Assembly (NCBI GenBank): GCA_009694165.1
Contig: SHVP01000043.1
Coordinates: 1 to 20,379, forward strand
Source: Alphaproteobacteria bacterium
GTDB lineage: Bacteria > Pseudomonadota > Alphaproteobacteria > SHVP01
Length of the DNA: 20,379 nt
Direction of reading: 5' to 3'
Shown in pieces: positions 1 to 7,833 of the stretch. Each line of letters begins with the position of its first letter. The first letter of the stretch is position 1. A model generated the notes under the pieces. That model made no database searches. It was not told where the DNA came from and saw only the letters and a program-made list of their open reading frames with translations. A program made the translations under genes and the position numbers.

Positions 1-42
1 CCTGAACTCGAAGCCGAATTGAAGCGCAGGTTGGCGAAATGA
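1..42 (+). CDS. C-terminal end of an upstream gene (possibly etfA)
   Basis: The first 42 bases read in frame 1 as a 13-residue tail, PELEAELKRRLAK, ending in TGA at 40-42. That stop overlaps the ATG of the next gene as ATGA, which suggests translational coupling. A 'PEL' tail and a following 3-hydroxybutyryl-CoA dehydrogenase fit the electron transfer flavoprotein alpha subunit, whose gene often precedes hbd in Alphaproteobacteria. That identity is inferred from context only; 13 residues cannot prove it. Confidence 0.45.
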   Translation, partial: PELEAELKRRLAK

Positions 43-950
43 ATGCACCGGTGAGCATCCCCAGCGAACCCAAGATTGACATCAAGTTGATCGGCATCAT
101 CGGCGCCGGCCAGATGGGCGGCGGCATCGCCCATGTCTGCGCCCTGGCCGGTTATCGCGTCACGCTGGTCGACGTCGCCAAGGACCAGATCGACAAGGCA
201 ATCGGCATCATCGACCGCAATCTGGGGCGGCAGGTCGGCCGCGGGCGGATCAGCGAAGCCGACAAGGCGAGCGCCATGGGCCGCATTGCGGCCAATGTCA
301 GCGTCAAGGCGCTGGCTGACGCCGACCTCGTCATCGAAGCGGCGACGGAGAACGAAGAGGTCAAGCGCAAGATATTCATCGACCTTTGCCCGCACCTGAA
401 AAAAGGCGCCATCGTCGCCACCAACACTTCCTCGATCTCGATCACGCGCCTGGCGTCGACGACCGATCGACCGGGGCGGTTCATGGGCATGCATTTCATG
501 AACCCAGTACCGATGATGGGGCTGGTTGAGCTGATCCGCGGCATCGCCACCGAGCAGGCGACATTCCAGGCTGTCCACGAACTCACGGTCAAGCTGGGCA
601 AGATCCCGGCGGTGTCGGAGGACTTCCCGGCGTTCATCGTCAATCGCATCCTGCTGCCGATGATCAACGAAGCCGTCTATACACTGTACGAGGGCGTCGG
701 CACCGTCGAGGCGATCGACACCTCGATGAAGTTGGGCGCCCACCATCCGATGGGGCCGCTCGAATTGGCCGATTTCATCGGCCTCGATACCTGCCTGTCG
801 ATCATGCAGGTGCTGCACGACGGACTATCCGACTCGAAGTACCGGCCCTGCCCGCTGTTGGTGAAATACGTCGAGGCCGGCTGGCTCGGCAAGAAAGCCG
901 GCCGCGGTTTCTATGACTATTCGGGCGGGAAGCCGATCCCGACCCGATGA
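39..950 (+). CDS. hbdA: 3-hydroxybutyryl-CoA dehydrogenase
   Basis: This 303-aa enzyme probably interconverts acetoacetyl-CoA and 3-hydroxybutyryl-CoA with NAD(P), in cytosolic short-chain acyl-CoA or polyhydroxybutyrate metabolism. The N-terminal Rossmann fold shows the dinucleotide motif GAGQMGGG (G22, G24, G27) followed by a beta-strand ending in VTLVD. The catalytic His is H152 in MHFMNP, paired with E164 in LVELI, and N202 lies in FIVNRILLP. The C-terminal dimerisation domain carries the family signature HHPMGPLELADFIGLD. The length matches stand-alone family members (about 280-310 aa). The first 15 residues before the Rossmann strand form a modest extension. The start overlaps the upstream stop (ATGA), so it is probably the last gene of that operon. 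The exact chain-length preference cannot be read from the sequence. Confidence 0.93.
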   Translation: MNAPVSIPSEPKIDIKLIGIIGAGQMGGGIAHVCALAGYRVTLVDVAKDQIDKAIGIIDRNLGRQVGRGRISEADKASAMGRIAANVSVKALADADLVIEAATENEEVKRKIFIDLCPHLKKGAIVATNTSSISITRLASTTDRPGRFMGMHFMNPVPMMGLVELIRGIATEQATFQAVHELTVKLGKIPAVSEDFPAFIVNRILLPMINEAVYTLYEGVGTVEAIDTSMKLGAHHPMGPLELADFIGLDTCLSIMQVLHDGLSDSKYRPCPLLVKYVEAGWLGKKAGRGFYDYSGGKPIPTR

Positions 951-954
951 CCGC

Positions 955-981
955 CTAGGCCGTGCCCGCGCGCGGCCCTAG
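955..981 (+). terminator. GC-rich hairpin after hbdA, possible terminator
   Basis: Just after the hbdA stop, CTAGG (955-959) plus CCGTGC (960-965) can pair with GCGCGG (970-975) plus CCTAG (977-981). This gives 11 pairs, one of them G-U, with one bulged C (976) and a 4-nt loop. No T-run follows, so classical intrinsic termination is not supported. It may act with Rho or simply stabilise the transcript end. Confidence 0.3.
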
Positions 982-1021
982 CCCCCGCGACTCCCCCACT
1001 TGTATGATGCGGCGCCCGCCG

Positions 1022-1050
1022 TGGAGGCGTACGTCGTGATGCGACCATGA
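1022..1050 (+). promoter_or_regulatory. argH leader with displaced Shine-Dalgarno and mini-ORF
   Basis: A good Shine-Dalgarno GGAGG lies at 1022-1026, which is 20 bases before the argH ATG (1047) and too far to serve it directly. It is well placed (9 nt) for a GTG at 1036 that opens a four-codon ORF (V/M-M-R-P). The mini-ORF's TGA (1048-1050) overlaps the argH ATG as ATGA. argH may therefore be translated by reinitiation after this mini-ORF. A TATGAT hexamer at 1003-1008 could be a -10 element, but no convincing -35 is seen. Confidence 0.3.
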
Positions 1051-2489
1051 GCCAGAAACCAACGGCACCGCCCGACCGGGCAGGCGCGACGACCGGCCCT
1101 TCATCGGGTCCCCGCAATACGCTGTGGGGCGGTCGCTTTGCGTCGGGACCGGCGGCGGTGATGCAGGAGATTAACGCCTCGATCGCCTTTGACCGGCGGC
1201 TTTATCGCCAGGACATCGCCGGCTCGCGCGCCCATTGCCGCATGTTGGTGGCGCAGAAGATCCTGTCGAGCAGCGACGGCGACGCGATTCTCCGGGGCCT
1301 CGACGCCATCGAGCAGCAGATCGAGCAGGGCACCTTCGTGTTCGATCCCCGGCTCGAGGACATCCACATGAACATCGAGGCGCGGTTGAAGGAGATGATC
1401 GGCGAAGCCGCCGGACGACTCCACACCGCGCGCTCGCGCAACGACCAGGTGGCAACCGATTTTCGCCTATGGGTCCGCGACGCTATCGACGGGCTCGACC
1501 CCTGTCTGCGGGTGCTGCAGCGCTCGCTGCTGGCACGGGCCGAGCAGCACGCCGGCACTATCCTGCCAGGCTACACGCATCTGCAGGCCGCGCAGCCGGT
1601 GACGTTCGGCCACCACCTGCTCGCCTATGTCGAGATGTTCGACCGCGACCGCGGCCGGCTGCACGACTGTCGCGCTCGCCTCAACGAATCGCCGCTTGGC
1701 GCAGCGGCCCTGGCCGGCACCAGCCACCCGATCGACCGGCACGCCACCGCCGCTGCGCTGGGCTTTGCCCGGCCGATGGCCAATTCGATGGATGCGGTGT
1801 CGGCGCGCGATTTCGCCGTCGAGTTCCTGGCCGCCTGCGCCATCGCCGGCGTTCATCTGTCGCGTCTGGCCGAGGAAATCGTCCTGTGGATGAGCCCGCC
1901 GTTCGGCTTCATTACTCTGTCCGATGCCTTTTCGACCGGCTCCTCGATCATGCCCCAGAAGCGCAATCCCGATGCGGCGGAGTTGATCCGCGGCAAGGCC
2001 GGGCGCTTGATCGGCGACCTCAACGCCCTGCTGATCACGCTCAAGGGGCTGGCGCTCACCTATGCCAAGGACCTGCAGGAAGACAAGGAGCCCGTCTTCG
2101 ACGCTGCCGACACGCTGCACCTTGGCCTCACCGCGATGGCGGGCATGGTCGACGACATGACCGTCAACGTCGCCGCCATGCGCGCCGCCGCCGAGCGCGG
2201 ATTCGTCACCGCGACCGACCTGGCCGACTGGCTGGTGCAGACGCTCGGCATACCGTTCCGCGAGGCGCACGAGGTGACTGGCAAGCTCGTCCGTCTCGCC
2301 GAACAAGCGAACAAGGGGCTTGCCGATTTGACGATCGAGCAGATGCGAGATGTCGTGCCGGCGATCGATCGGCGGGTATACGAGGTGTTGGGGGTGGAGC
2401 AATCGCTGGCGCGTCGCCTGAGCCATGGCGGCACCGCGCCCGAACGGGTGCGCGACGCAATTCGGGTCTTGCGCGAGCGCTTGGCATGA
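1047..2489 (+). CDS. argH: Argininosuccinate lyase
   Basis: This enzyme catalyses the last step of arginine biosynthesis, splitting argininosuccinate into arginine and fumarate in the cytosol as a homotetramer. The fumarase/aspartase superfamily signature [12 protein letters not shown] starts near residue 298, on the mobile loop carrying the catalytic serine. Other family landmarks are NTLWGGRF near the N-terminus, [10 protein letters not shown], the segment [16 protein letters not shown] and [10 protein letters not shown]. At 480 aa it is slightly longer than usual (about 460), because some 23 residues rich in Pro, Gly and Thr precede NTLWGGRF. No better start with a nearby ribosome site exists downstream, so 1047 is kept. 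The stop overlaps the lptM-like gene (ATGA). lysA follows, placing arginine and lysine biosynthesis genes together. Confidence 0.97.
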   Translation: MSQKPTAPPDRAGATTGPSSGPRNTLWGGRFASGPAAVMQEINASIAFDRRLYRQDIAGSRAHCRMLVAQKILSSSDGDAILRGLDAIEQQIEQGTFVFDPRLEDIHMNIEARLKEMIGEAAGRLHTARSRNDQVATDFRLWVRDAIDGLDPCLRVLQRSLLARAEQHAGTILPGYTHLQAAQPVTFGHHLLAYVEMFDRDRGRLHDCRARLNESPLGAAALAGTSHPIDRHATAAALGFARPMANSMDAVSARDFAVEFLAACAIAGVHLSRLAEEIVLWMSPPFGFITLSDAFSTGSSIMPQKRNPDAAELIRGKAGRLIGDLNALLITLKGLALTYAKDLQEDKEPVFDAADTLHLGLTAMAGMVDDMTVNVAAMRAAAERGFVTATDLADWLVQTLGIPFREAHEVTGKLVRLAEQANKGLADLTIEQMRDVVPAIDRRVYEVLGVEQSLARRLSHGGTAPERVRDAIRVLRERLA

Positions 2490-2626
2490 CCCGTGTCTTG
2501 ATCGTGCTCGGGCTCGGCCTGCTGGTCGCCCTGTCGACCGTGGCCTGCGGCCGCAAAGGCACCCTGCAGCCGCAGCCGTCGGCCGAGAAGACCAAGGCCA
2601 GCGACGAGCAAACGCAGCGGCGCTAG
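2486..2626 (+). CDS. lptM: Small lipoprotein, LptM (YifL)-like
   Basis: This 46-aa protein is easily missed because it is so short. An N-terminal hydrophobic stretch (residues 4-18) ends in a lipobox-like STVAC with the lipidated cysteine at C21. CGRKGTL follows, matching the CGxKGPL motif of LptM/YifL-type lipoproteins, and then a charged, Gln/Thr/Lys-rich tail. In E. coli, LptM helps the outer-membrane LPS translocon LptD-LptE mature. This copy would be an outer-membrane lipoprotein of similar role, inferred from the motif and from its position beside lysA, where this family is commonly found. Its ATG overlaps the argH stop (ATGA), and lysA begins 4 nt after its own stop, so the three genes are very probably co-translated. 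Confidence 0.8.
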   Translation: MTRVLIVLGLGLLVALSTVACGRKGTLQPQPSAEKTKASDEQTQRR

Positions 2627-2630
2627 CGCC

Positions 2631-3905
2631 ATGGACCATTTCACCTACCGCGACGGCGTCCTCCATGCCGAGGACGTTCCGGTCGCCCGCTTGGCCGCCA
2701 GCGTCGGCACGCCGTTCTATTGCTATTCGACGGCGACCTTGCGCCGGCACTACCGCGTCTTCTGCGAGGCCCTGGCCGGCCTCGATTACGTCGTCCATTA
2801 CGCGGTGAAAGCGAATTCGAATCTCGCCGTCATCGGCGTGCTCGCGGCCGAAGGGGCGGGCGCCGACGTGGTATCGGCGGGCGAGATCCACCGCGCGCTG
2901 GCGGCCGGCGTTCCGCCCGAGCGCATCGTCTTTTCGGGCGTCGGCAAAACCCGCGATGAATTGGCCTTTGCGCTGGCCCAGGGCGTCCACCAGATCAACG
3001 TTGAATCCGACGACGAGCTGGTGGCCCTGAGCGCGGCGGCCGCCTCGCAGGGAAAGACTGCGACCGTCGCCATCCGCATCAATCCCGACGTCGATGCCGC
3101 CACCCACGCGAAAATCACCACCGGCAAGCGCGAGAACAAGTTCGGCATCGCCTGGCCGCGCGCCCGCGAGACCTACCGACGGGCGGCGACGCTACCCGGC
3201 ATCGCCGTCCGCGGCGTCGCCGTCCACATCGGCTCACAGCTCACCAGCCTGGCGCCGCTCGAAGCCGCCTTCACCATCGCCGCCGACGCCGTTCGTACGC
3301 TGCGGTCGGACGGCCATCATATCGACCGGCTCGACCTCGGCGGCGGCTTGGGCGTGCCCTACCGCGACGAGCGGCCGCCGTCGCCCGCTGATTACGGCGC
3401 GGCCGTCCGCCGCCTCGTCGGCAACCTGGGCTGCCGCCTGATGTTCGAGCCGGGGCGCCTGATCGTCGCCAATGCCGGCATCCTGGTGACCACGGTCATC
3501 TACGTGAAATCGAGCGAGGCTCGCACCTTTGTGATCGTCGATGCGGCGATGAACGACCTCCTTCGTCCGACCCTCTACGAGGCGAGCCACATGGTCGTTC
3601 CAGTGCGCCAACCGCCAGCGGGTGCGCCGATTGGCCCCGTCGATGTCGTCGGCCCGGTGTGCGAAACCGGCGACTATCTGGCGCTCGATTACGCCCTGTC
3701 GCCGGTCGTCGCCGGGGACCTGCTCGTCTTGCGGACCGCCGGTGCCTATGGTGCGGTGATGGCCTCCAACTATAATAGTCGGCCTCTCGTGCCGGAAGTC
3801 CTGGTCAACGACCGCGACTTTGCGGTGGTGAGACCGCGGCCCTCGTACCAGCAGATGATGGCGGGGGAAACCATTCCCGCGTGGGCGCGGCGAGTACGCC
3901 CATAG
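2631..3905 (+). CDS. lysA: Diaminopimelate decarboxylase
   Basis: This PLP enzyme decarboxylates meso-diaminopimelate to L-lysine, the final step of lysine biosynthesis. The fold-type III barrel is clear. The PLP lysine is K60 in HYAVKANSN, HIGSQ lies at 199-203, the phosphate-binding glycine loop is GGGLGVPY (237-244), and EPGRLIVANAG lies at 273-283. The active-site cysteine supplied across the dimer is C344 in CETGDYLA. The C-terminal GAYGAVMASNYNSRP (371-385) is typical of LysA and argues against ornithine or arginine decarboxylases. At 424 aa the length is normal. It starts 4 nt after the lptM-like stop without a strong Shine-Dalgarno, consistent with translational coupling. Confidence 0.97.
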   Translation: MDHFTYRDGVLHAEDVPVARLAASVGTPFYCYSTATLRRHYRVFCEALAGLDYVVHYAVKANSNLAVIGVLAAEGAGADVVSAGEIHRALAAGVPPERIVFSGVGKTRDELAFALAQGVHQINVESDDELVALSAAAASQGKTATVAIRINPDVDAATHAKITTGKRENKFGIAWPRARETYRRAATLPGIAVRGVAVHIGSQLTSLAPLEAAFTIAADAVRTLRSDGHHIDRLDLGGGLGVPYRDERPPSPADYGAAVRRLVGNLGCRLMFEPGRLIVANAGILVTTVIYVKSSEARTFVIVDAAMNDLLRPTLYEASHMVVPVRQPPAGAPIGPVDVVGPVCETGDYLALDYALSPVVAGDLLVLRTAGAYGAVMASNYNSRPLVPEVLVNDRDFAVVRPRPSYQQMMAGETIPAWARRVRP

Positions 3906-3920
3906 CCCGGCGAGGGCTAT

Positions 3921-6392
3921 ATGAGCGAAGCACCACGTCCGTCGAGCCTCAGTCCCATCGTCTACCGGGTGCAGTTGGCGCTCGCCAAGCTGGTTCTCCT
4001 GTGGGAACAGGTCTGGCCGGCACTGTGGCCGGCGACGGTCCTCGCCGCCGCGTTCGTGGCCGCCGCGCTGTTCGGCCTGTTCGCCAAGTTGCCGTGGTGG
4101 CTGCACCTGGCCGTGCTCGTCGTCGTCGTGGCCGGACTGTTGGCTCTCCTCTACCGCGGGCTACGCACTATTCGCTGGCCGGCGCGCATTGGGGCAAGGC
4201 GGCATCTCGAGACGACGGCCGGAGTCGACCACCGTCCGCTGACCGCGCTCGAAGACCGCCTGGCCACCGGCGACGACTCGATGATGGTGCTGCTGTGGCG
4301 CGAGCATCAGCGGCGCATGCTGGAACGCGCGGCCTTGGCGCGCGCCGGATGGCCGAAGGCCGGATGGGGTCGGCACGCCGACCCCTGGGGCTTGCGTGCC
4401 ATCGTGGCGCTGATGCTCGTGCTTGGATTCTTCTATGCCGGCAGCGACTGGCACCGGCGTATCGCTGTCGCGGCCAAGCCCGACTTTGCCAGCGGCCGGC
4501 CGACAGCTGCAGCCTATGATGCCTGGATCACGCCCCCCGCCTATGCGGGGCTGGCGCCTATCTTCCTTCGCCCCGATACCCATGGGTCAGAAATCACCGT
4601 GCCCACCGGCAGCGTTCTCGTGGCACGCATTCACGGCGTTCGCCGGGCGCCGGAATTGCGCATCGACGGCACCAGAACAGCGTTTGCGGCGATCGATCGC
4701 AACAGCTTCGAGGTCGAACACACGATTACCGACGGGCTGTCGCTGGCGTTCCAGCAGGGCGCCCGCACCATCGGTACGTGGAAGCTGAGCGTCATTCCCG
4801 ATCGGCCGCCGACGATCGAGTTCAGCGATCAGCCGGGAACCAGCGCGCGCGACGCTCTGCGGCTGTCCTACGCGGCCAAGGACGACTATGGGCTGGCCAA
4901 GATCAGTGCAGTGATGAAGCGGCTCGACTCCGACGAATCGGTGACGATCGACCTGCCGCTCGGAAGCGCCGGCGCCCCCGAGGCCGCCGAGTCGAGCTAC
5001 CACGACCTGACGCCGCATCCGTGGGCCGGACTGCCGGTCACCATCCAGCTCGTCGCGGTCGACGAAATCGGCCAGGAAGGCAAGTCGGAAGAGGCCGAGA
5101 CAGTCCTGCCCGAGCGCAAGTTCCATCATCCGATCGCCAAGGCCATCGTCGAGCAACGCAAGGTACTGGCGCTGGCGCCGCATCGGCGCGAATCGGTGGC
5201 GCGGGCGCTGGCCCGCGTCTCCGCCGACCCCAAGCGCTACTACGAGGACACAACGGCGTTCTTGGTCCTGCGCGTGGCCGTGGCCCGCCTGATCCGTGGC
5301 AGCCAGACTCCTGAGACGACGACCGAGTCGGCGACCGAGGTGGTCGACATGTTGTGGAGCGCGGCGCTCCGCATCGAAGACGGCAACGTGTCGCTCGCCG
5401 AAGCCGAGCTGCGGGCGGCGCAGGATCGGCTTCTCGACGCCCTGTCGCGCAACGCCGCCGACGACGAAATCGAACAGCGCATCGCCGAGGTCCGCGATGC
5501 GCTCGACAAATTTCTGCGCGCCCTCGCCGAGCGGGCGCTGCAGAACCGGCAGCTTGGCGAGCTGATGCCGAAAAACATGCCGCCCAACTCGCTGATCGAT
5601 TCCGAACAGCTCAAAAAACTGCTCGACCGCGCACTCGACCTTAACCGTACCGGGTCGAAGGAAGCGGCGCGCGAACTGCTGGCCCAGTTGCGCGACCTGC
5701 TCGAGAATCTGCGCGACGGCCTGATGCAGGGCGACATGATGTCGGGAATGCCGGGCGAGGAACTGCTGCAGGCGCTCAACGACCTGATGCGCATGCAGCA
5801 GGAGCTGTTGGACGAAGCGTTTCGCGATTCCCAGCAACGCGGTGGCCCGCAGCAAGGCGCCGGACAGGAAGGCCAGCGCGGGCGGGGCAATCAGCCGGGC
5901 CAGGGCAATCCCGGCAGCCCCGGCGATCGCCAGGAGAACCTCCGGCGCATGTTGGGCGAAATCATGCGCCGCCTGGGCGAGGGCGGTGCCGACATTCCGA
6001 ATGCGTTCGGCAAGGCCGACCGCAACATGAACGATGCGCGCGGCGAGTTGGAGGCGCGCCGGCCCGGCTCAGCCGTTGGGCCGATGACCGAGGCCCTCGA
6101 TGCCTTGCGCCAAGGCGCCAATGCCGTCATCCGCGACATGCTCGAGGCGATGGGCGTCGACCCCGGACTGGATCCCAGCAGCAGCAGTCCGTTCACGCGG
6201 GTCGGCCGCGACCCACTCGGCCGGCCGCAGTCGGGGTTCGGCATCTTCGACGACGAGCGCATCGCCATCCCCGAGGAAAGCGAAGTCCAACGCGCCCGCG
6301 ACATCTTGCGCGAATTGCATCGCCGCGCCGGCGAGCGCACCCGCTCGAAGGTCGAAATCGATTACATCGAGCGGTTGCTAAAGCGCTTCTAG
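3921..6392 (+). CDS. TIGR02302/DUF4175-type membrane protein, function unknown
   Basis: This 823-aa protein resembles the alphaproteobacterial TIGR02302/DUF4175 family, for which I know no established function. Two hydrophobic segments lie at about residues 34-56 and 58-78 and a third at about 157-174. The chain then continues as a long, probably periplasmic part. This has a beta-rich portion (about 190-400, including a PPAYAGL segment) and then an alpha-helical, charged region of about 220 residues likely to form coiled coils. A Gln/Gly-rich low-complexity linker occupies about 636-668. The C-terminus holds a helical domain with FGIFDDERIAIPEES and ends in a basic RLLKRF. It starts 15 nt after lysA on the same strand. 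The architecture suggests an envelope scaffold, but that is a guess. Confidence 0.85.
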   Translation: MSEAPRPSSLSPIVYRVQLALAKLVLLWEQVWPALWPATVLAAAFVAAALFGLFAKLPWWLHLAVLVVVVAGLLALLYRGLRTIRWPARIGARRHLETTAGVDHRPLTALEDRLATGDDSMMVLLWREHQRRMLERAALARAGWPKAGWGRHADPWGLRAIVALMLVLGFFYAGSDWHRRIAVAAKPDFASGRPTAAAYDAWITPPAYAGLAPIFLRPDTHGSEITVPTGSVLVARIHGVRRAPELRIDGTRTAFAAIDRNSFEVEHTITDGLSLAFQQGARTIGTWKLSVIPDRPPTIEFSDQPGTSARDALRLSYAAKDDYGLAKISAVMKRLDSDESVTIDLPLGSAGAPEAAESSYHDLTPHPWAGLPVTIQLVAVDEIGQEGKSEEAETVLPERKFHHPIAKAIVEQRKVLALAPHRRESVARALARVSADPKRYYEDTTAFLVLRVAVARLIRGSQTPETTTESATEVVDMLWSAALRIEDGNVSLAEAELRAAQDRLLDALSRNAADDEIEQRIAEVRDALDKFLRALAERALQNRQLGELMPKNMPPNSLIDSEQLKKLLDRALDLNRTGSKEAARELLAQLRDLLENLRDGLMQGDMMSGMPGEELLQALNDLMRMQQELLDEAFRDSQQRGGPQQGAGQEGQRGRGNQPGQGNPGSPGDRQENLRRMLGEIMRRLGEGGADIPNAFGKADRNMNDARGELEARRPGSAVGPMTEALDALRQGANAVIRDMLEAMGVDPGLDPSSSSPFTRVGRDPLGRPQSGFGIFDDERIAIPEESEVQRARDILRELHRRAGERTRSKVEIDYIERLLKRF

Positions 6393-6433
6393 CTTCGTTG
6401 CCCCGGCGCGCGGCGGGGGTCCTCTCGCCGATC

Positions 6434-6456
6434 CCGTTAGCCAGCGTCCCTAACGG
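6434..6456. terminator. Inverted repeat between convergent genes
   Basis: CCGTTAG (6434-6440) and CTAACGG (6450-6456) form a perfect 7-bp stem with a 9-nt loop. It sits directly beyond the hpt stop codon (6458-6460, - strand) and 41 bases after the DUF4175 gene. The convergent arrangement suggests a bidirectional transcript-end structure. Neither strand shows a T-run, so intrinsic termination is uncertain. Confidence 0.4.
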
Positions 6457-6457
6457 C

Positions 6458-7000
6458 TCACCCCGGGCTTAGGGGCAGCACGCCGATATAGGGTAATTCG
6501 CGGTAGCGATGGGCGTGGTCGAGGCCGTAGCCAACGACGAAAACCTCGGGACAATCGAAGCCGACGAAATAGGCATCGAACTCCACTTCACGGCGACGCG
6601 GCTTGTCGAGCGGGACGCAGAGCTTGATGTCGGCCGCGCCGCGCGTCCGCAAATGGTCGCGGGCGAAACTGAGCGTGCGCCCCGATTCGAGGATATCGTC
6701 GATGATCAGCACCGTGCGGCCAGCGAATTGGTCGCTCAAGTCCTGGCGCACCACCACCTGGCCGCTGCTCTCGGTGCGCTCGCCGTAGCTGTCGAGCGTC
6801 AGAAAATCAACCCGCGGATGCGCGCCGGCGCGGCCGATCCGCCGGATCAGGTCGGCGGAAAACATGAATCCGCCCTTGAGAATGACGGCGACCGAAAAGT
6901 CGGAGGGTAGCGCGGCCGCAACCTCGCGACCGAGTTCCTCGACCCGCCGGGTGATCGCAGCGGCGCTGAAAAGTTCCGTGGGCACGGCGGGCTGGATCAT
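6458..7000 (-). CDS. hpt: Hypoxanthine phosphoribosyltransferase
   Basis: This purine-salvage enzyme transfers the ribose phosphate of PRPP to hypoxanthine (and probably guanine) to give IMP/GMP in the cytosol. The PRPP-binding motif VLIIDDILESGRTL (97-110, acidic pair D101/D102) is diagnostic. LKGGFMFSADL (41-51) supplies the substrate loop, and VGYGLDHAHRYRELPYIGVL near the C-terminus is the HPRT hallmark. I chose the ATG at 7000, which gives 180 aa, the usual size. An upstream in-frame ATG at 7060 would add 20 residues lacking family similarity and overlap the preceding gene by 44 bases. It lies 16 nt downstream of the zinc-ribbon gene and is probably co-transcribed with it. Confidence 0.94.
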   Translation of the reverse strand: MIQPAVPTELFSAAAITRRVEELGREVAAALPSDFSVAVILKGGFMFSADLIRRIGRAGAHPRVDFLTLDSYGERTESSGQVVVRQDLSDQFAGRTVLIIDDILESGRTLSFARDHLRTRGAADIKLCVPLDKPRRREVEFDAYFVGFDCPEVFVVGYGLDHAHRYRELPYIGVLPLSPG

Positions 7001-7016
7001 GGAGTGATCGCCTACG

Positions 7017-7697
7017 CTACCCGCCCACGGTTTTGAAGGAGACCACCAGATTTGTGCCATCGCCGCGAGCGTTGTTGAGCGAGGCGCTGAAGTCGGCAGC
7101 CTGCCCCGGATTGAGCTGGGCCACGGGCGGCTCGAAGGTCCAGGTCTGCACCTCGCGCCGGCCGGCGAACAGGGTCGCCCGCATCGGCGGAATCTTCCTG
7201 GCGGAGGCGGCCTTGTTGGAGATCTGTCCGGTCACTTCGATGACCAAGGCCTCGCCCTGGCGCAGCGGATTGACCTTGACGTTCTCGACGTTGATGCCGG
7301 TGGTCGGATCCTCGGCCAGCCCGATGAGTTCATAGGCCGGGGTGGCGGCGGGAAAGATCTCCACGATCTGCTCGCTCAGCCCGACGAAGACACCGGCCAG
7401 AACGAGCACCACGGCCAGCAAGGAACCCCAGGCGATGAGGGGACCGGAGCGACGCTTCGGCGGGGTGCGGCGACGGGCGGCGGTCGGGCGGCGGCGCGGC
7501 CGCGGCGCGGCGGCGGGCTCGAGGCCGAAATTCGGCACCTCGTCCGGTTCGGGCGCCGCCACCGGCGGCCCTTCGCCCGGCGGTCGCTCGGTCCATTGGT
7601 GCGCGCACTTCACACACCGGAGAGAGCGACCATTCGGGATCAGAACTGACGGCTCAAGCTGATACCGCGTGCCGCAGCTGAGGCAGGTAACTATCAT
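7017..7697 (-). CDS. MJ0042-type zinc-ribbon, DUF3426 single-pass membrane protein
   Basis: This 226-aa protein has three parts. The N-terminal MJ0042 zinc ribbon carries C5-x2-C8 and C28-x2-C31 (TCLSCGTRYQ ... LRCVKCAHQW). A Pro/Ala/Arg-rich linker (about 36-85) ends in a basic cluster, and one transmembrane helix spans about 86-107. The C-terminal domain (about 125-226) is of DUF3426 type, a predicted extracytoplasmic beta-sandwich with PPMRATLFAGRREVQTWTF. By the positive-inside rule the ribbon is cytoplasmic. Its function is unknown; similar genes commonly sit beside ftsEX in Alphaproteobacteria. I chose the ATG at 7697 because the zinc ribbon begins immediately. The longer reading from 7850 adds an Arg-rich stretch that runs across the divergent promoter region into the ftsE start. 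Confidence 0.88.
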   Translation of the reverse strand: MIVTCLSCGTRYQLEPSVLIPNGRSLRCVKCAHQWTERPPGEGPPVAAPEPDEVPNFGLEPAAAPRPRRRPTAARRRTPPKRRSGPLIAWGSLLAVVLVLAGVFVGLSEQIVEIFPAATPAYELIGLAEDPTTGINVENVKVNPLRQGEALVIEVTGQISNKAASARKIPPMRATLFAGRREVQTWTFEPPVAQLNPGQAADFSASLNNARGDGTNLVVSFKTVGG

Positions 7698-7833
7698 GCT
7701 TAGCCGCTTGATTCGCCAATGATTCCTTATAGGCCGTCGCCACCGGAGGCGCAAGGTTCGCCGGGCGCCGATGCTTTGCGGACTGGCTCCGCCTGTGCGA
7801 TTCTCACCCCTCCTTGGCCCCGGAGAATGCCCA
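7698..7833. promoter_or_regulatory. Divergent intergenic region, zinc-ribbon gene / ftsE
   Basis: These 136 bases must hold promoters for both the - strand zinc-ribbon/hpt pair and the + strand ftsE operon. TTGATT (7708-7713) and TTATAG (7727-7732) resemble promoter hexamers, but the 13-base spacer is too short for a standard sigma-70 promoter, so I assign no exact site. At the right end GGAG (7822-7825) is the ribosome site that sets the ftsE start. Confidence 0.4.

Noticed and set aside
1467..3107. A 546-codon open frame on the - strand across argH, lptM and lysA
   Set aside because: It crosses three well-supported genes and shows no domain; it results from high GC at third codon positions.
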